From Phycisphaerae bacterium (GTDB lineage: Bacteria; Planctomycetota; Phycisphaerae; Phycisphaerales; UBA1924), in contig JAUIES010000001.1 of assembly GCA_030429705.1 (NCBI GenBank), positions 496,001 through 560,000 on the forward strand: 64,000 nt of DNA. The letters run 5' to 3'. Numbering within the stretch: the first letter of the stretch is position 1; every line of letters begins with the position of its first letter. The notes under the pieces were generated by a model. It was not told the DNA's origin and made no database searches. It saw only the letters and a list, made by a program, of their open reading frames with translations. Made by a program: the position numbers and the translations under genes. This document shows, in pieces, positions 1 to 7,708 of this stretch.

Positions 1-178
1 CATCGAGCGGGGTGTTCTGCACACGATGATCGCCAAACCGCTGGGCGAGACCCTCGGTCACACGGAACACGCCGCCATTGAGCCCCACATCTTCGCCGAG
101 CAGGACGACCGACTCGTCCGCTTCCATTTCCTGCACCAACGCAAGGTTGATCGCTTGTACAAGTGTCAGATTTGCCAT
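1..178 (-). CDS. 2-oxoacid dehydrogenase E1 component, beta subunit (partial, 5' part only)
   Basis: Only the first 59 or so residues lie in the window; the gene runs off the left edge. They begin [18 protein letters not shown] and continue with VVLLGEDVG and [10 protein letters not shown], which is the usual N-terminus of transketolase-like E1 beta subunits of pyruvate or branched-chain 2-oxoacid dehydrogenases (the GEDVG stretch is strongly conserved). It starts 13 bases after the E1 alpha stop and is surely co-transcribed with it. The two subunits form the alpha2beta2 thiamine-diphosphate decarboxylase. Because the same operon encodes HMG-CoA lyase, hydratases and an acyl-CoA dehydrogenase, I infer a branched-chain 2-oxoacid substrate rather than pyruvate. 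Confidence 0.9.
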   Translation of the reverse strand, partial: MANLTLVQAINLALVQEMEADESVVLLGEDVGLNGGVFRVTEGLAQRFGDHRVQNTPLD

Positions 179-191
179 GTCTGCAATCTCC

Positions 192-1331
192 TCACGCGTT
201 CTGCGTCTGCGCCTTCAGCCCCGCCTGTTCCGGATTCTGACCGATGCTGCTCGTCCGCATCGTGTCTCGTTGAATCCGCAGATCATCGTCAATTTCGGCG
301 AACATCGAGTCGAAGATCTCGCTCGTTGTTGGCTCTGCGATGCTGTTCGCTTCGTTCACAATCTCGTCGACAACCTTGCGCGCGTGTGTTTCGAGTTCGA
401 GTTGCCGCTCGTCGTTCCACGCGTCACGCGACTCAAGATACTTCCGCGTGCGGATGAGCGGGTCCTTGGCCATCCATTGCTGTAACTCTTCTTCCGACCG
501 ATATCGCCGTGCGTCGTCAGCCGTCGTGTGATCGCCGAGTCGGTAGGTCACGCCCTCGATAAAGTACGGCGTCTGATTTTCTACACAGTACTTGCGTGCA
601 TCGCGCGTGGCTTTGTACACCGCAAAGATGTCGTTGCCATCGACCATGATCCGCGGCATCTCGTATGCGATGGCCTTCTGCGCCACGGTCGGCGAAGCCA
701 TCTGCTGTTCACGAGGAACGCTGATCGCCCACTGGTTGTTCTGACAATAAAACACCACCGGCACACTCAGCGTCGAGGCAAAGTTCATGGCGCCGTGGAA
801 GTCGCCCTCGCTCGTCGCGCCATCGCCGAAGTAGGTAATCGCGCATCGATCTTTCTCGCCGCGCAACTTGAACGACCACGCGATTCCCGCAGCGTGCAAC
901 ATGTGGGTTCCGATCGGCACCGAGATCGGCGTGCACAACACGCCCTCCGGAATCTGGTTCCCTCGCTCGTCGCCCATCCAGTGCAGCAGGATGTAGTGAT
1001 ACGGCAGGCCGTGCAGATTCATCGCGATGTTTTCACGGTAACACGGCACAACCCAATCGGTCCCTTTCTTCATCGCAAAACCAGAGCCGGCTGCATTTGC
1101 CTCCTGCCCCTTGTTTTGCGGATAGGTGCCCATGCGCCCGGACCGCTGCAACTTAAAAGCGATCTCATCGAGTTGCCGACCGATCCACATCTGTTCATAC
1201 AGGTACACGACCTGTTCGTCGGACAAGATCGGTTCGCCGTCTTCGATTCCCAGCGACTCGTCAAACTGCGCATCCTCATCAAGGATCGACAGAAATTCAA
1301 TATCGGTTTCGTACACCGTGTTCTTCGGCAT
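192..1331 (-). CDS. 2-oxoacid (probably branched-chain) dehydrogenase E1 component, alpha subunit
   Basis: A 379-residue thiamine-diphosphate enzyme subunit. The TPP/Mg motif is clear: [18 protein letters not shown] begins near residue 169 and ends in QNNQWAIS near residue 200. The preceding [16 protein letters not shown] and the [13 protein letters not shown] stretches are typical of E1 alpha. An upstream in-frame start at 1352 exists, but the ATG at 1331 has GGAGGTGA just before it and gives the expected N-terminus (MPKNTVYE). It sits between the acyl-CoA dehydrogenase and E1 beta on the same strand. The E1 pair decarboxylates a 2-oxoacid and passes the acyl group to an E2 lipoyl domain, which is not seen here. 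Substrate choice is inferred from neighbours. Confidence 0.9.
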   Translation of the reverse strand: MPKNTVYETDIEFLSILDEDAQFDESLGIEDGEPILSDEQVVYLYEQMWIGRQLDEIAFKLQRSGRMGTYPQNKGQEANAAGSGFAMKKGTDWVVPCYRENIAMNLHGLPYHYILLHWMGDERGNQIPEGVLCTPISVPIGTHMLHAAGIAWSFKLRGEKDRCAITYFGDGATSEGDFHGAMNFASTLSVPVVFYCQNNQWAISVPREQQMASPTVAQKAIAYEMPRIMVDGNDIFAVYKATRDARKYCVENQTPYFIEGVTYRLGDHTTADDARRYRSEEELQQWMAKDPLIRTRKYLESRDAWNDERQLELETHARKVVDEIVNEANSIAEPTTSEIFDSMFAEIDDDLRIQRDTMRTSSIGQNPEQAGLKAQTQNA

Positions 1332-1381
1332 GGTCACCTCCAACCGGCACACGACCGGCTGTCAAAAGTATGCGAGTCCGC

Positions 1382-3358
1382 TTAGTCGTGTGCGTGCTCG
1401 ATGGTTTCTTCCATATGTTCGCGGCCCGTGCCGCCCGCAACGGCACCCGTCGTCCCGGGAAACTGCATGATGTGCGATTGATCGGGCTGAAAACCCTTCC
1501 CGCGCGCATCCGTTGGCGTGCGCTCAGGAACGACAAACTTCGCGGTCGGCATTGTCTCGTTGTACGCAAGAGCCGCAGCCGCAGCCGTCATCATCGTTGC
1601 ATCGGTGTGCTCGTACAACCTGCGAAAACTGTCCTGGATGTTTTTCTCCGCCAGGTCAAAGAGGTGCAGTGCTGCGGTGCGATCGCGGTCAAACTCCGGT
1701 CCGCTGTCGCCACGGCGCATCTGCATGTCGAGTTTGCTCAGCGTGCAGTTCCAAGCGTGAATCCACATTGCAGCATCCGCGAGTCGTGCTTGAATCGCCT
1801 GTCGCTCAACGATCGCAGCATCCAACTTCTTGCTGATCTTCTTGAACTGGTAAGTGAACTCCGAGATCAACTGGCAGACCCGACGCCCGTGCGGTATCAG
1901 ATTCTGATGCAACTTGCTGATGACCGGTGCTTTCGGGCGTATGCCCAGGAAGACCTCGGATGCGACCGGAATCGCAGCCTTCATCAGCGCGCCCGAGAAC
2001 TGCTTGTTGTCGACGGCTTCCTTCATCCCGAGCAATTTTTCAGCCAACTGCTTGCCGCCATAGGCAAAGATGAAACTTTGCATGACTTCGTTGGCGCCTT
2101 CCACAATCGTGTTGATGCGCGAGTCACGGAAGATCCGTTCGACTTCATTTTCGGTCATGTACCCTTCGCCGCCCATGATCTGCATCGCGTCATTGACGAC
2201 GCGCCAGCCCATCTCCGAGCAGTAAAGTTTACAGGTCGCTGTCTCGAGCATGATGTCTTCATCATGCCGATCGAGCATCCCCGTTGTCATATACAGCATC
2301 GCGTCCATCGAATAGCACATCGCGCTCATGTGCGCCACCTTCTGACGCACCAACTCGAAATCTGCCAATGGCCTCTGGAATTGATACCGGTTACGGCTCC
2401 ACGAGATACTGCGGTCCATCGCCCGCTTCGCCCCCCCGAGCATCCCTGCAGACAATGTGCATCGGCCGTAGTTCAAGCAGGACAGCGCCACATTCAGACC
2501 CTTGCCTTCTTTGTGCAAAAGATGCCACTTGGGAACGCGCGCATTTTCAAACCGAACCCGCGCCTGCCAGGTACCGCGAATGCCGCACTTGCTGCGGTTC
2601 TTCTGGAAGATATGGACGCCTTCCACATCCGGCGTACACACAACTGCCGAAACACGCTTGCTGCCATCAGGCATCGTCTGCTTACCCATCACGGTAAACA
2701 TGCCCGAGATTGCGCCGCTTGTTGCCCACTTCTTTTCGCCATTGATGACATAGTGCTCGCCGTCTTCAGCGAGTTCAATCGTGGTCTCCTGACCGCCCGC
2801 ATCGCAACCGACATTCGGCTCTGATAGACAAAACGCACTCAACCACTCGTTCGCCAGTTTCGGCAGCCACTCTGCCTTTTGACGATCTGAACCAAACAGC
2901 ATCAGCGCTTTACACCCGATCGATTGGTGAGCACTCACGACAACCGCAGTCGAACCGCAGTATTTGCCGATGAGTTCAAGCACGCGGTTATAACTGGTGA
3001 TGCCCATCCCGAGTCCGCCATACTCTTTCGAGATGGTCAACCCAAACACACCCAACTCGAACAATCGTTTGATGGCCCACTCGGGGAGGTGCTGTTCCTG
3101 ATCGATCAAGATCGACGGATGTTCATTCACCAAGTACTCTTCCAGTCTGGCAAGTAACTGGTCGCAAGAAGCCTGCTCTTCCGCAGCATCACCGGACATC
3201 TCTGGATACGGGTACAGCAAGTCCTGGCGCAGTCGCCCCCAGAACAGGTTCTTCATCACACCCATTGATTCAGGCTCGGGTCCGAGCAGTGTCTCGGCTT
3301 CAGCAATCATCTTGCGATCGCGTTCCGACACGCCCTTCATCGTTTTCAGATCGGCCAT
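1382..3358 (-). CDS. Acyl-CoA dehydrogenase, long VLCAD/ACAD9-like form
   Basis: A 658-residue flavoprotein, longer than the ~380-residue medium- and short-chain enzymes and like the VLCAD/ACAD9 class with an extra C-terminal helical domain (after about residue 440). N-terminal ACAD helices, LSEPNVGCDAGG near 178-189, INGEKKWATSGAISG near 205-219, QFQRPLADFELVRQKVA near 327-342, and IVEGANEVM near 418-426 are visible; Glu420 matches the catalytic base position of that class. GAGGGAG precedes the ATG. It oxidises an acyl-CoA to the 2-enoyl-CoA with FAD, passing electrons to ETF. In this operon it would be the acyl-CoA oxidation step between E1-E2 and the hydratases; chain-length preference cannot be read from sequence. 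Confidence 0.92.
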   Translation of the reverse strand: MADLKTMKGVSERDRKMIAEAETLLGPEPESMGVMKNLFWGRLRQDLLYPYPEMSGDAAEEQASCDQLLARLEEYLVNEHPSILIDQEQHLPEWAIKRLFELGVFGLTISKEYGGLGMGITSYNRVLELIGKYCGSTAVVVSAHQSIGCKALMLFGSDRQKAEWLPKLANEWLSAFCLSEPNVGCDAGGQETTIELAEDGEHYVINGEKKWATSGAISGMFTVMGKQTMPDGSKRVSAVVCTPDVEGVHIFQKNRSKCGIRGTWQARVRFENARVPKWHLLHKEGKGLNVALSCLNYGRCTLSAGMLGGAKRAMDRSISWSRNRYQFQRPLADFELVRQKVAHMSAMCYSMDAMLYMTTGMLDRHDEDIMLETATCKLYCSEMGWRVVNDAMQIMGGEGYMTENEVERIFRDSRINTIVEGANEVMQSFIFAYGGKQLAEKLLGMKEAVDNKQFSGALMKAAIPVASEVFLGIRPKAPVISKLHQNLIPHGRRVCQLISEFTYQFKKISKKLDAAIVERQAIQARLADAAMWIHAWNCTLSKLDMQMRRGDSGPEFDRDRTAALHLFDLAEKNIQDSFRRLYEHTDATMMTAAAAALAYNETMPTAKFVVPERTPTDARGKGFQPDQSHIMQFPGTTGAVAGGTGREHMEETIEHAHD

Positions 3359-3451
3359 GGTTCAATACTCCCTCAGTGGCTCGCGCCATGATTCAATCGT
3401 CGGTCAATCGTCCGTTGGTCACTGAGCGACCACTCGCAACGGACTGACCCA

Positions 3452-4336
3452 TTACTTCTTTGCCCGCGCGAAGAACGACTCGATCGCTTTCTTCGCATCG
3501 GGTGTATGACGAAGGCGAATAAGGTGCTCGCGTTCACTTTCGCAGGCGGCATCCCATCCATGCTCCAAGCCCTTCGTCACCGCATCCATCACCGCTGCAG
3601 CATGGAGCGAACTCGCGGTCTCATCCGTCATTGTTCCCATCGCCACACTGACCGCCGGAGCAGTGTCCGTACGACCGATATGCCGTAGCGGAGCACCATC
3701 GCGCTGTGGCGCAGGTTGGGCACGCACCCATGCGACCGCCGCCTCGATCAGCCCGTCTGCTGTCTCTGCGGTCGCATCAAACAGTCCTTCGCCAACCGCC
3801 ATCTCGTATCCCATCGCCTGCCCGGCGCAGGTCATGCGAATCGCTTTGACCGGGTCCATCCGAGCAGGGAGCAGATTCGTCCCGCCCCATCCAGGGCAGA
3901 TACACAATCCGGCTTCAGGGAGCCCGACCGGGAAGGGTTTTCCAGATGCGGATGGTGCCCCAATCAACCCGTCGCAGTGCATTGCAAGTTCCAAGCCGCC
4001 ACCAAGGGCCGCCCCGCCTATTGCGGCCGCTGTCGGGCAAGGCAGCGCGCTGATCAGTCCGAAGACCTTCGCACCAAACTTCAAATACGCCCGAAGTTCA
4101 GCATCACCCTTGTCCACAATTGTCTTCAGATCGGCCCCGGCTACAAAAGAACGCGGCGCAGCCGACGCCAAGACCAGCCCACCCATTTCTGAAGGCAGAT
4201 TGTTCAGAGTATGTTCGAGTCGACCGATCAGTGCTTCATCAAGCACAACCACCGGGCGATCGCCCTGTTCGAGGGTCAGAATAATCACTTGGGGCTCGGT
4301 AGCAGGCCCACGAGCCTCGAGGGGGAACGGTTCCAT
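3452..4336 (-). CDS. Enoyl-CoA hydratase/isomerase family protein with both catalytic glutamates
   Basis: A crotonase-fold protein of 294 residues. The oxyanion-hole segments are SFVAGADLK and GGAALGGGLELAM, and LPEAGLCICPGWGGT follows. Both acid/base glutamates of hydratases (the E of LELAM and the E of LPEAG) are kept, so real hydratase activity is plausible. The C-terminal part is longer than in simple hydratases and recalls the N-terminal half of FadB/FadJ, without the dehydrogenase half. The ATG at 4336 is preferred over the longer reading frame because AAGGTG lies seven bases upstream. It is the third crotonase gene of the operon. Confidence 0.85.
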   Translation of the reverse strand: MEPFPLEARGPATEPQVIILTLEQGDRPVVVLDEALIGRLEHTLNNLPSEMGGLVLASAAPRSFVAGADLKTIVDKGDAELRAYLKFGAKVFGLISALPCPTAAAIGGAALGGGLELAMHCDGLIGAPSASGKPFPVGLPEAGLCICPGWGGTNLLPARMDPVKAIRMTCAGQAMGYEMAVGEGLFDATAETADGLIEAAVAWVRAQPAPQRDGAPLRHIGRTDTAPAVSVAMGTMTDETASSLHAAAVMDAVTKGLEHGWDAACESEREHLIRLRHTPDAKKAIESFFARAKK

Positions 4337-4465
4337 ACACGCACACCTTGTTATCGTCGCGAGATCGGCATCCGACCGATCACAGGCAGCCGCCTGATTC
4401 ACACATGGTAGGTGACCAAACCCACCGATGACACCTCGCAACACCGAACCGATTGAGAACCAAAA

Positions 4466-5221
4466 TCACACCAAACGAGCACGCAAAGAAGCCTGCGCTT
4501 CCGCTGTCGCAAGTACCTCTGCGCTCAATGCTGCGCCGCGCAACAGAACACCCTCATCGAGTGAGCCATCGAGGTCATTCAAGAGCCCGCGCGTCGCTTG
4601 CAATGCTCTGGCTCCACCCTTGGAAAGTCGTTCGGCGATCGAATCGGCGAGCGCTTCAAATGACGCGCGATCGTCGGCAACATGATCGACCATACCGATC
4701 GTATGAGCCTCTGCTCCGCTCATCAGCCCGCCACTCAAAAGCACCCGCCGCGCCGGTCCGACACCAATCTTGCGAACCAGCCACGGCGCTACCACCGCGG
4801 GACAAATACCCAGATCCACTTCAGGGAAGCCCAGTTTTGCGTCGGCGTGCGTCACTGAGACATCGGCAACACAACTGAACCCACATCCCCCACCAATCGC
4901 CGCCCCGTTGACCTTTGCCAGCACGACCATGGGCAGTTTGCGAACCCGTAGCGTCAGACGGGCCAGCGATTCGAGCAGCCGCGCACCAGCCCAGTCTGCA
5001 CCATCATCAATGATCACCTGCTTGAGATCCATACCGGCGCAGAACGCCCGACCGGCACCGGTGAGAACGACGACACGAACTTCGGTCGCTGTTTCGAGTT
5101 CCCCCACCCGTTCATGCAACCCTTCAAGCAACTCAACGGACATCGCATTGCGCTGCTCTGGTCGATTGAGTGTCAGCGTCGCTATGGCGCCATCAACTGT
5201 CAACAGTGCCGAGTCATTCAT
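4466..5221 (-). CDS. Enoyl-CoA hydratase/isomerase family protein (methylglutaconyl-CoA hydratase candidate)
   Basis: A 251-residue crotonase. It shows LTLNRPEQRNAMS, FCAGMDLK and NGAAIGGGCGFSC, then LGFPEVDLGICPAVVAPWL. The second catalytic glutamate (FPEVD) is present, but the first, which normally follows GGGC, is glycine here. The ATG at 5221 overlaps the upstream gene's TGA as ATGA, a classic coupled start; a GTG three codons earlier is less likely. With HMG-CoA lyase two genes upstream, this or its neighbour is a candidate for the leucine-pathway hydratase that makes HMG-CoA. That assignment is inference. Confidence 0.82.
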   Translation of the reverse strand: MNDSALLTVDGAIATLTLNRPEQRNAMSVELLEGLHERVGELETATEVRVVVLTGAGRAFCAGMDLKQVIIDDGADWAGARLLESLARLTLRVRKLPMVVLAKVNGAAIGGGCGFSCVADVSVTHADAKLGFPEVDLGICPAVVAPWLVRKIGVGPARRVLLSGGLMSGAEAHTIGMVDHVADDRASFEALADSIAERLSKGGARALQATRGLLNDLDGSLDEGVLLRGAALSAEVLATAEAQASLRARLV

Positions 5222-5952
5222 CGTTGCCACACCTGTTCTTCAAGTCGTCGAGTTGTTTCGTCATCAAGCGCATCGAGAGACGCCTGCATCGCCCTGCTGC
5301 GCGTGGCATCTGAACATGTCGCCAGTGTTTCCAGCCAGCGCCGCGTCGACGCAACCGCCACGCCAGGTTTAGAGGCTAGATCTTTGCCTATCGCGAGAGC
5401 GCGCGTCACGACTTGCTCGCTGCCATCAACTAATTCATGAACCAACCCGATACGCTCAGCCCGCTCGGCGCTGATCAAACTTGGATCCATCAACATCGCT
5501 CGGCACGCCCCATCACCAACCGCGGCGCGAAGGAACGGCGCGGTCACCGCAGGCGATATCCCCAGCCGAAGCACCGGATAGCCAAGTTTTGCAGTTCGTT
5601 CAGCCACAACCACATCGCAGCCGCCGAGCAATGCACAGCCACCAGCAACCGCAGCGCCCTGCACACCCACAACCACCGGCACCGCACCAGTCCGCATGAT
5701 CGACACAACATCCGCCAAGCGGCGTAGTTGCTCTCGCAATGCACCAAGATCATCGCCAGCCACGCGTTCTCGCAGGTCAAAACCGGAGCAAAACACCGAC
5801 CCGGCACCCAGCAGCACAATCGCACGCACGCCAACATCAACACGCATGGCATCGGCAAGCGACGCAAGCATCGAAACCGTCAGTGCATTGCGCTTGGCCG
5901 GTCGATCGAGCGTGACAACGCGAACAGCACCCTGCGTCTCGACTCGAATCAC
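5218..5952 (-). CDS. Crotonase-family protein lacking both hydratase glutamates
   Basis: A 244-residue crotonase-fold protein. VVTLDRPAKRNALT, FCSGFDLRE and VQGAAVAGGCALLGGCDVV identify the fold and oxyanion hole. At the two hydratase glutamate positions it has alanine (GGCALL) and valine (YPVLRLG), so a standard hydratase mechanism is unlikely; an isomerase, thioesterase-like or structural role is possible. It starts with GTG overlapping the HMG-CoA lyase stop as GTGA, so it is translationally coupled. It is the first of three adjacent crotonase paralogues. Confidence 0.82.
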   Translation of the reverse strand: MIRVETQGAVRVVTLDRPAKRNALTVSMLASLADAMRVDVGVRAIVLLGAGSVFCSGFDLRERVAGDDLGALREQLRRLADVVSIMRTGAVPVVVGVQGAAVAGGCALLGGCDVVVAERTAKLGYPVLRLGISPAVTAPFLRAAVGDGACRAMLMDPSLISAERAERIGLVHELVDGSEQVVTRALAIGKDLASKPGVAVASTRRWLETLATCSDATRSRAMQASLDALDDETTRRLEEQVWQR

Positions 5953-6872
5953 GAAGCAACCCCGGCTACCGGCAGCGAAGCAGCAACGGCTGCAGCGCGC
6001 GCAAGGGCTTTGCGATCAACACCAGTTTGATATCCAGCGGCTTCAATCGCGTCGACCAACGATTCCGTCGCCACATTGCCCGGTGCACGCTTATCACCAA
6101 CCGTGGCGTATGGACATCCACCGAGCCCCCCCACAGCACTATCAAAAGATCGTACACCCAGTTCAAGCGCCCGAACCGCACACGCAATCGCCTGCCCATT
6201 CGTATCATGCAAGTGCAGCGTTAAACAGGGCTCACCGATATCCGTCTCACGACACGGCCCCAGTCGATCGTACATCGTTTGTACCAATTGCTCGATTGAA
6301 TCGGGCGTACCCGCACCGATCGTGTCGCCAAGATCGATCTCATCGACCCCAAGTGCGAGCAACCGCGCTGCGACCCGAGCGACCGCTTCAGGTGCCACTT
6401 CACCTTCGTACGGGCACGCAATCGCGCACGACACATACCCGCGCACGACCAGACCGGCTCGCCTGGCGTTATCAATCACTGGGCGAAAGCGATCCAGCGT
6501 CTCATCGACGGTCGCATTGGTATTTTTCTTGGTAAAGGTCTCACTGGCTGCTGTAAAGACCGAAATCTTGTCGATCGCGTCAACCTGCTCGTGGACACCA
6601 AATGCACGCGCCAGCCCCTGCTCATTCGGGACCAGAGCGCTGTACTGCACCCGTTCCGTTTTGAAAGCCGCGGCACCCGCGATGACCTCGGCAGCGTCGC
6701 CGAGTTGTGGCACCCATTTCGGTGATACAAAACTCGTCAACTCAACTTCATCCACCCCGGACTCAACCAGCGCTTCAATCAACCTCAGTTTGTCGGCTGT
6801 CGAAATCGCTGCCGGCTCGTTTTGCAACCCGTCACGCGGGGACACTTCGGTAATGCGTACATAGTCACTCAC
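5949..6872 (-). CDS. Hydroxymethylglutaryl-CoA lyase
   Basis: A DRE-TIM metallolyase that cleaves HMG-CoA to acetoacetate and acetyl-CoA, the last step of leucine breakdown. Visible hallmarks are EVSPRDGLQNE near the N-terminus (catalytic Arg-Asp), DTIGAG, HLHDTNG (metal-binding His) and the family signature GLGGCPYA with its active-site cysteine. The start chosen is GTG at 6872, which gives 307 residues, the usual family size; the longer frame to 6947 adds an atypical leader. It is the first gene of the catabolic operon, whose order on the transcript is lyase, three crotonases, dehydrogenase, E1 alpha, E1 beta. Confidence 0.93.
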   Translation of the reverse strand: MSDYVRITEVSPRDGLQNEPAAISTADKLRLIEALVESGVDEVELTSFVSPKWVPQLGDAAEVIAGAAAFKTERVQYSALVPNEQGLARAFGVHEQVDAIDKISVFTAASETFTKKNTNATVDETLDRFRPVIDNARRAGLVVRGYVSCAIACPYEGEVAPEAVARVAARLLALGVDEIDLGDTIGAGTPDSIEQLVQTMYDRLGPCRETDIGEPCLTLHLHDTNGQAIACAVRALELGVRSFDSAVGGLGGCPYATVGDKRAPGNVATESLVDAIEAAGYQTGVDRKALARAAAVAASLPVAGVAS

Positions 6873-7015
6873 ACCCCATCCTATGCACTGACCTTGACAC
6901 CGCTTGAGCAACCAGATGAACCCCTGTACACGATCGATCCTGCCCATCTACTGCCCTGCACACATCTTGAGAACATAGCACATCTGAGCGTCAAGCCGAC
7001 CCCACATCGTCGAGC

Positions 7016-7669
7016 TCAATCGGGCTCCGATGCCTCACCGACAGGCAGATTCACTTGTCCGGCTTGTCGACCGGGCGATCTGACCGTGACATCGCCACTC
7101 GACAAATTGAACCGTTCCTCGCCGGATGCGCGGTACAGCCTCGAATGCACACCGACATGCTCACGGCCACACTCCGGGCAAATCAGAGGCCCGGGTTCAT
7201 CAAGCAGACTCGACAGGTCATACCTGCAATACCAGCAACTGTCGACCGGTGCACTTCGCGGCAAGGCAACGATAAATGTGCCGATCACCGCCACGAAAAT
7301 CATGTACGGGTACAACAACATTTGAAATGGCAGAATGTCGATGTTGTCAAAAAATGTCACGCCTTTGGCCGCCCAAATCGGAATCTGCAGGTGCCCCCAT
7401 GCCAAAACGATGAGCACGCCCTCGCCGGCGATAACCGCCAGCACGCCGCGAATACGCCGACGCCAGCGGGCTGCAAAATACCCCACAAGCAGTGTATAGA
7501 GCGTGAAAACGATCAACCGCGCGTGCCTCCACAACGATCCTAGGTGATCTGGCGCTCTTTCCAAGCAATGCTCAACTTCACGATTCCAGAACGAGCAAGC
7601 CAATTTGTGCCCAATCGGTCCCCGTCCGAGCCCGATTCGGCCCTGGCCGGTTGTACCTCCACGCCCCAT
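7016..7669 (-). CDS. Membrane protein with a C-terminal Cys4 zinc ribbon, unknown function
   Basis: An unrecognised 217-residue protein. About three hydrophobic segments (LIVFTLYTLLVGYFAA, VLAVIAGEGVLIVLAWG, MLLYPYMIFVAVIGTFIVAL) are followed by CWYCRYDL and, about 20 residues later, CPECG, a CxxC...CxxC zinc ribbon predicted on the cytosolic side. A second protein of this window (45985-47280) has the same architecture of membrane segments plus ribbon. It is transcribed away from lptD, with about 40 bp between starts. The first 40 residues are polar and G/R-rich, so a later start is possible. Confidence 0.65.
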   Translation of the reverse strand: MGRGGTTGQGRIGLGRGPIGHKLACSFWNREVEHCLERAPDHLGSLWRHARLIVFTLYTLLVGYFAARWRRRIRGVLAVIAGEGVLIVLAWGHLQIPIWAAKGVTFFDNIDILPFQMLLYPYMIFVAVIGTFIVALPRSAPVDSCWYCRYDLSSLLDEPGPLICPECGREHVGVHSRLYRASGEERFNLSSGDVTVRSPGRQAGQVNLPVGEASEPD

Positions 7670-7708
7670 GCCGTAGCATCGTCGCTCTCAGACCCGACTC
7701 AACCCTCC

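Noticed and set aside
1370-2824. Long plus-strand ORF over the acyl-CoA dehydrogenase
   Set aside because: Lies fully antisense to a clear 658-residue dehydrogenase; residue make-up (R/H/L-rich) is typical of a shadow frame.
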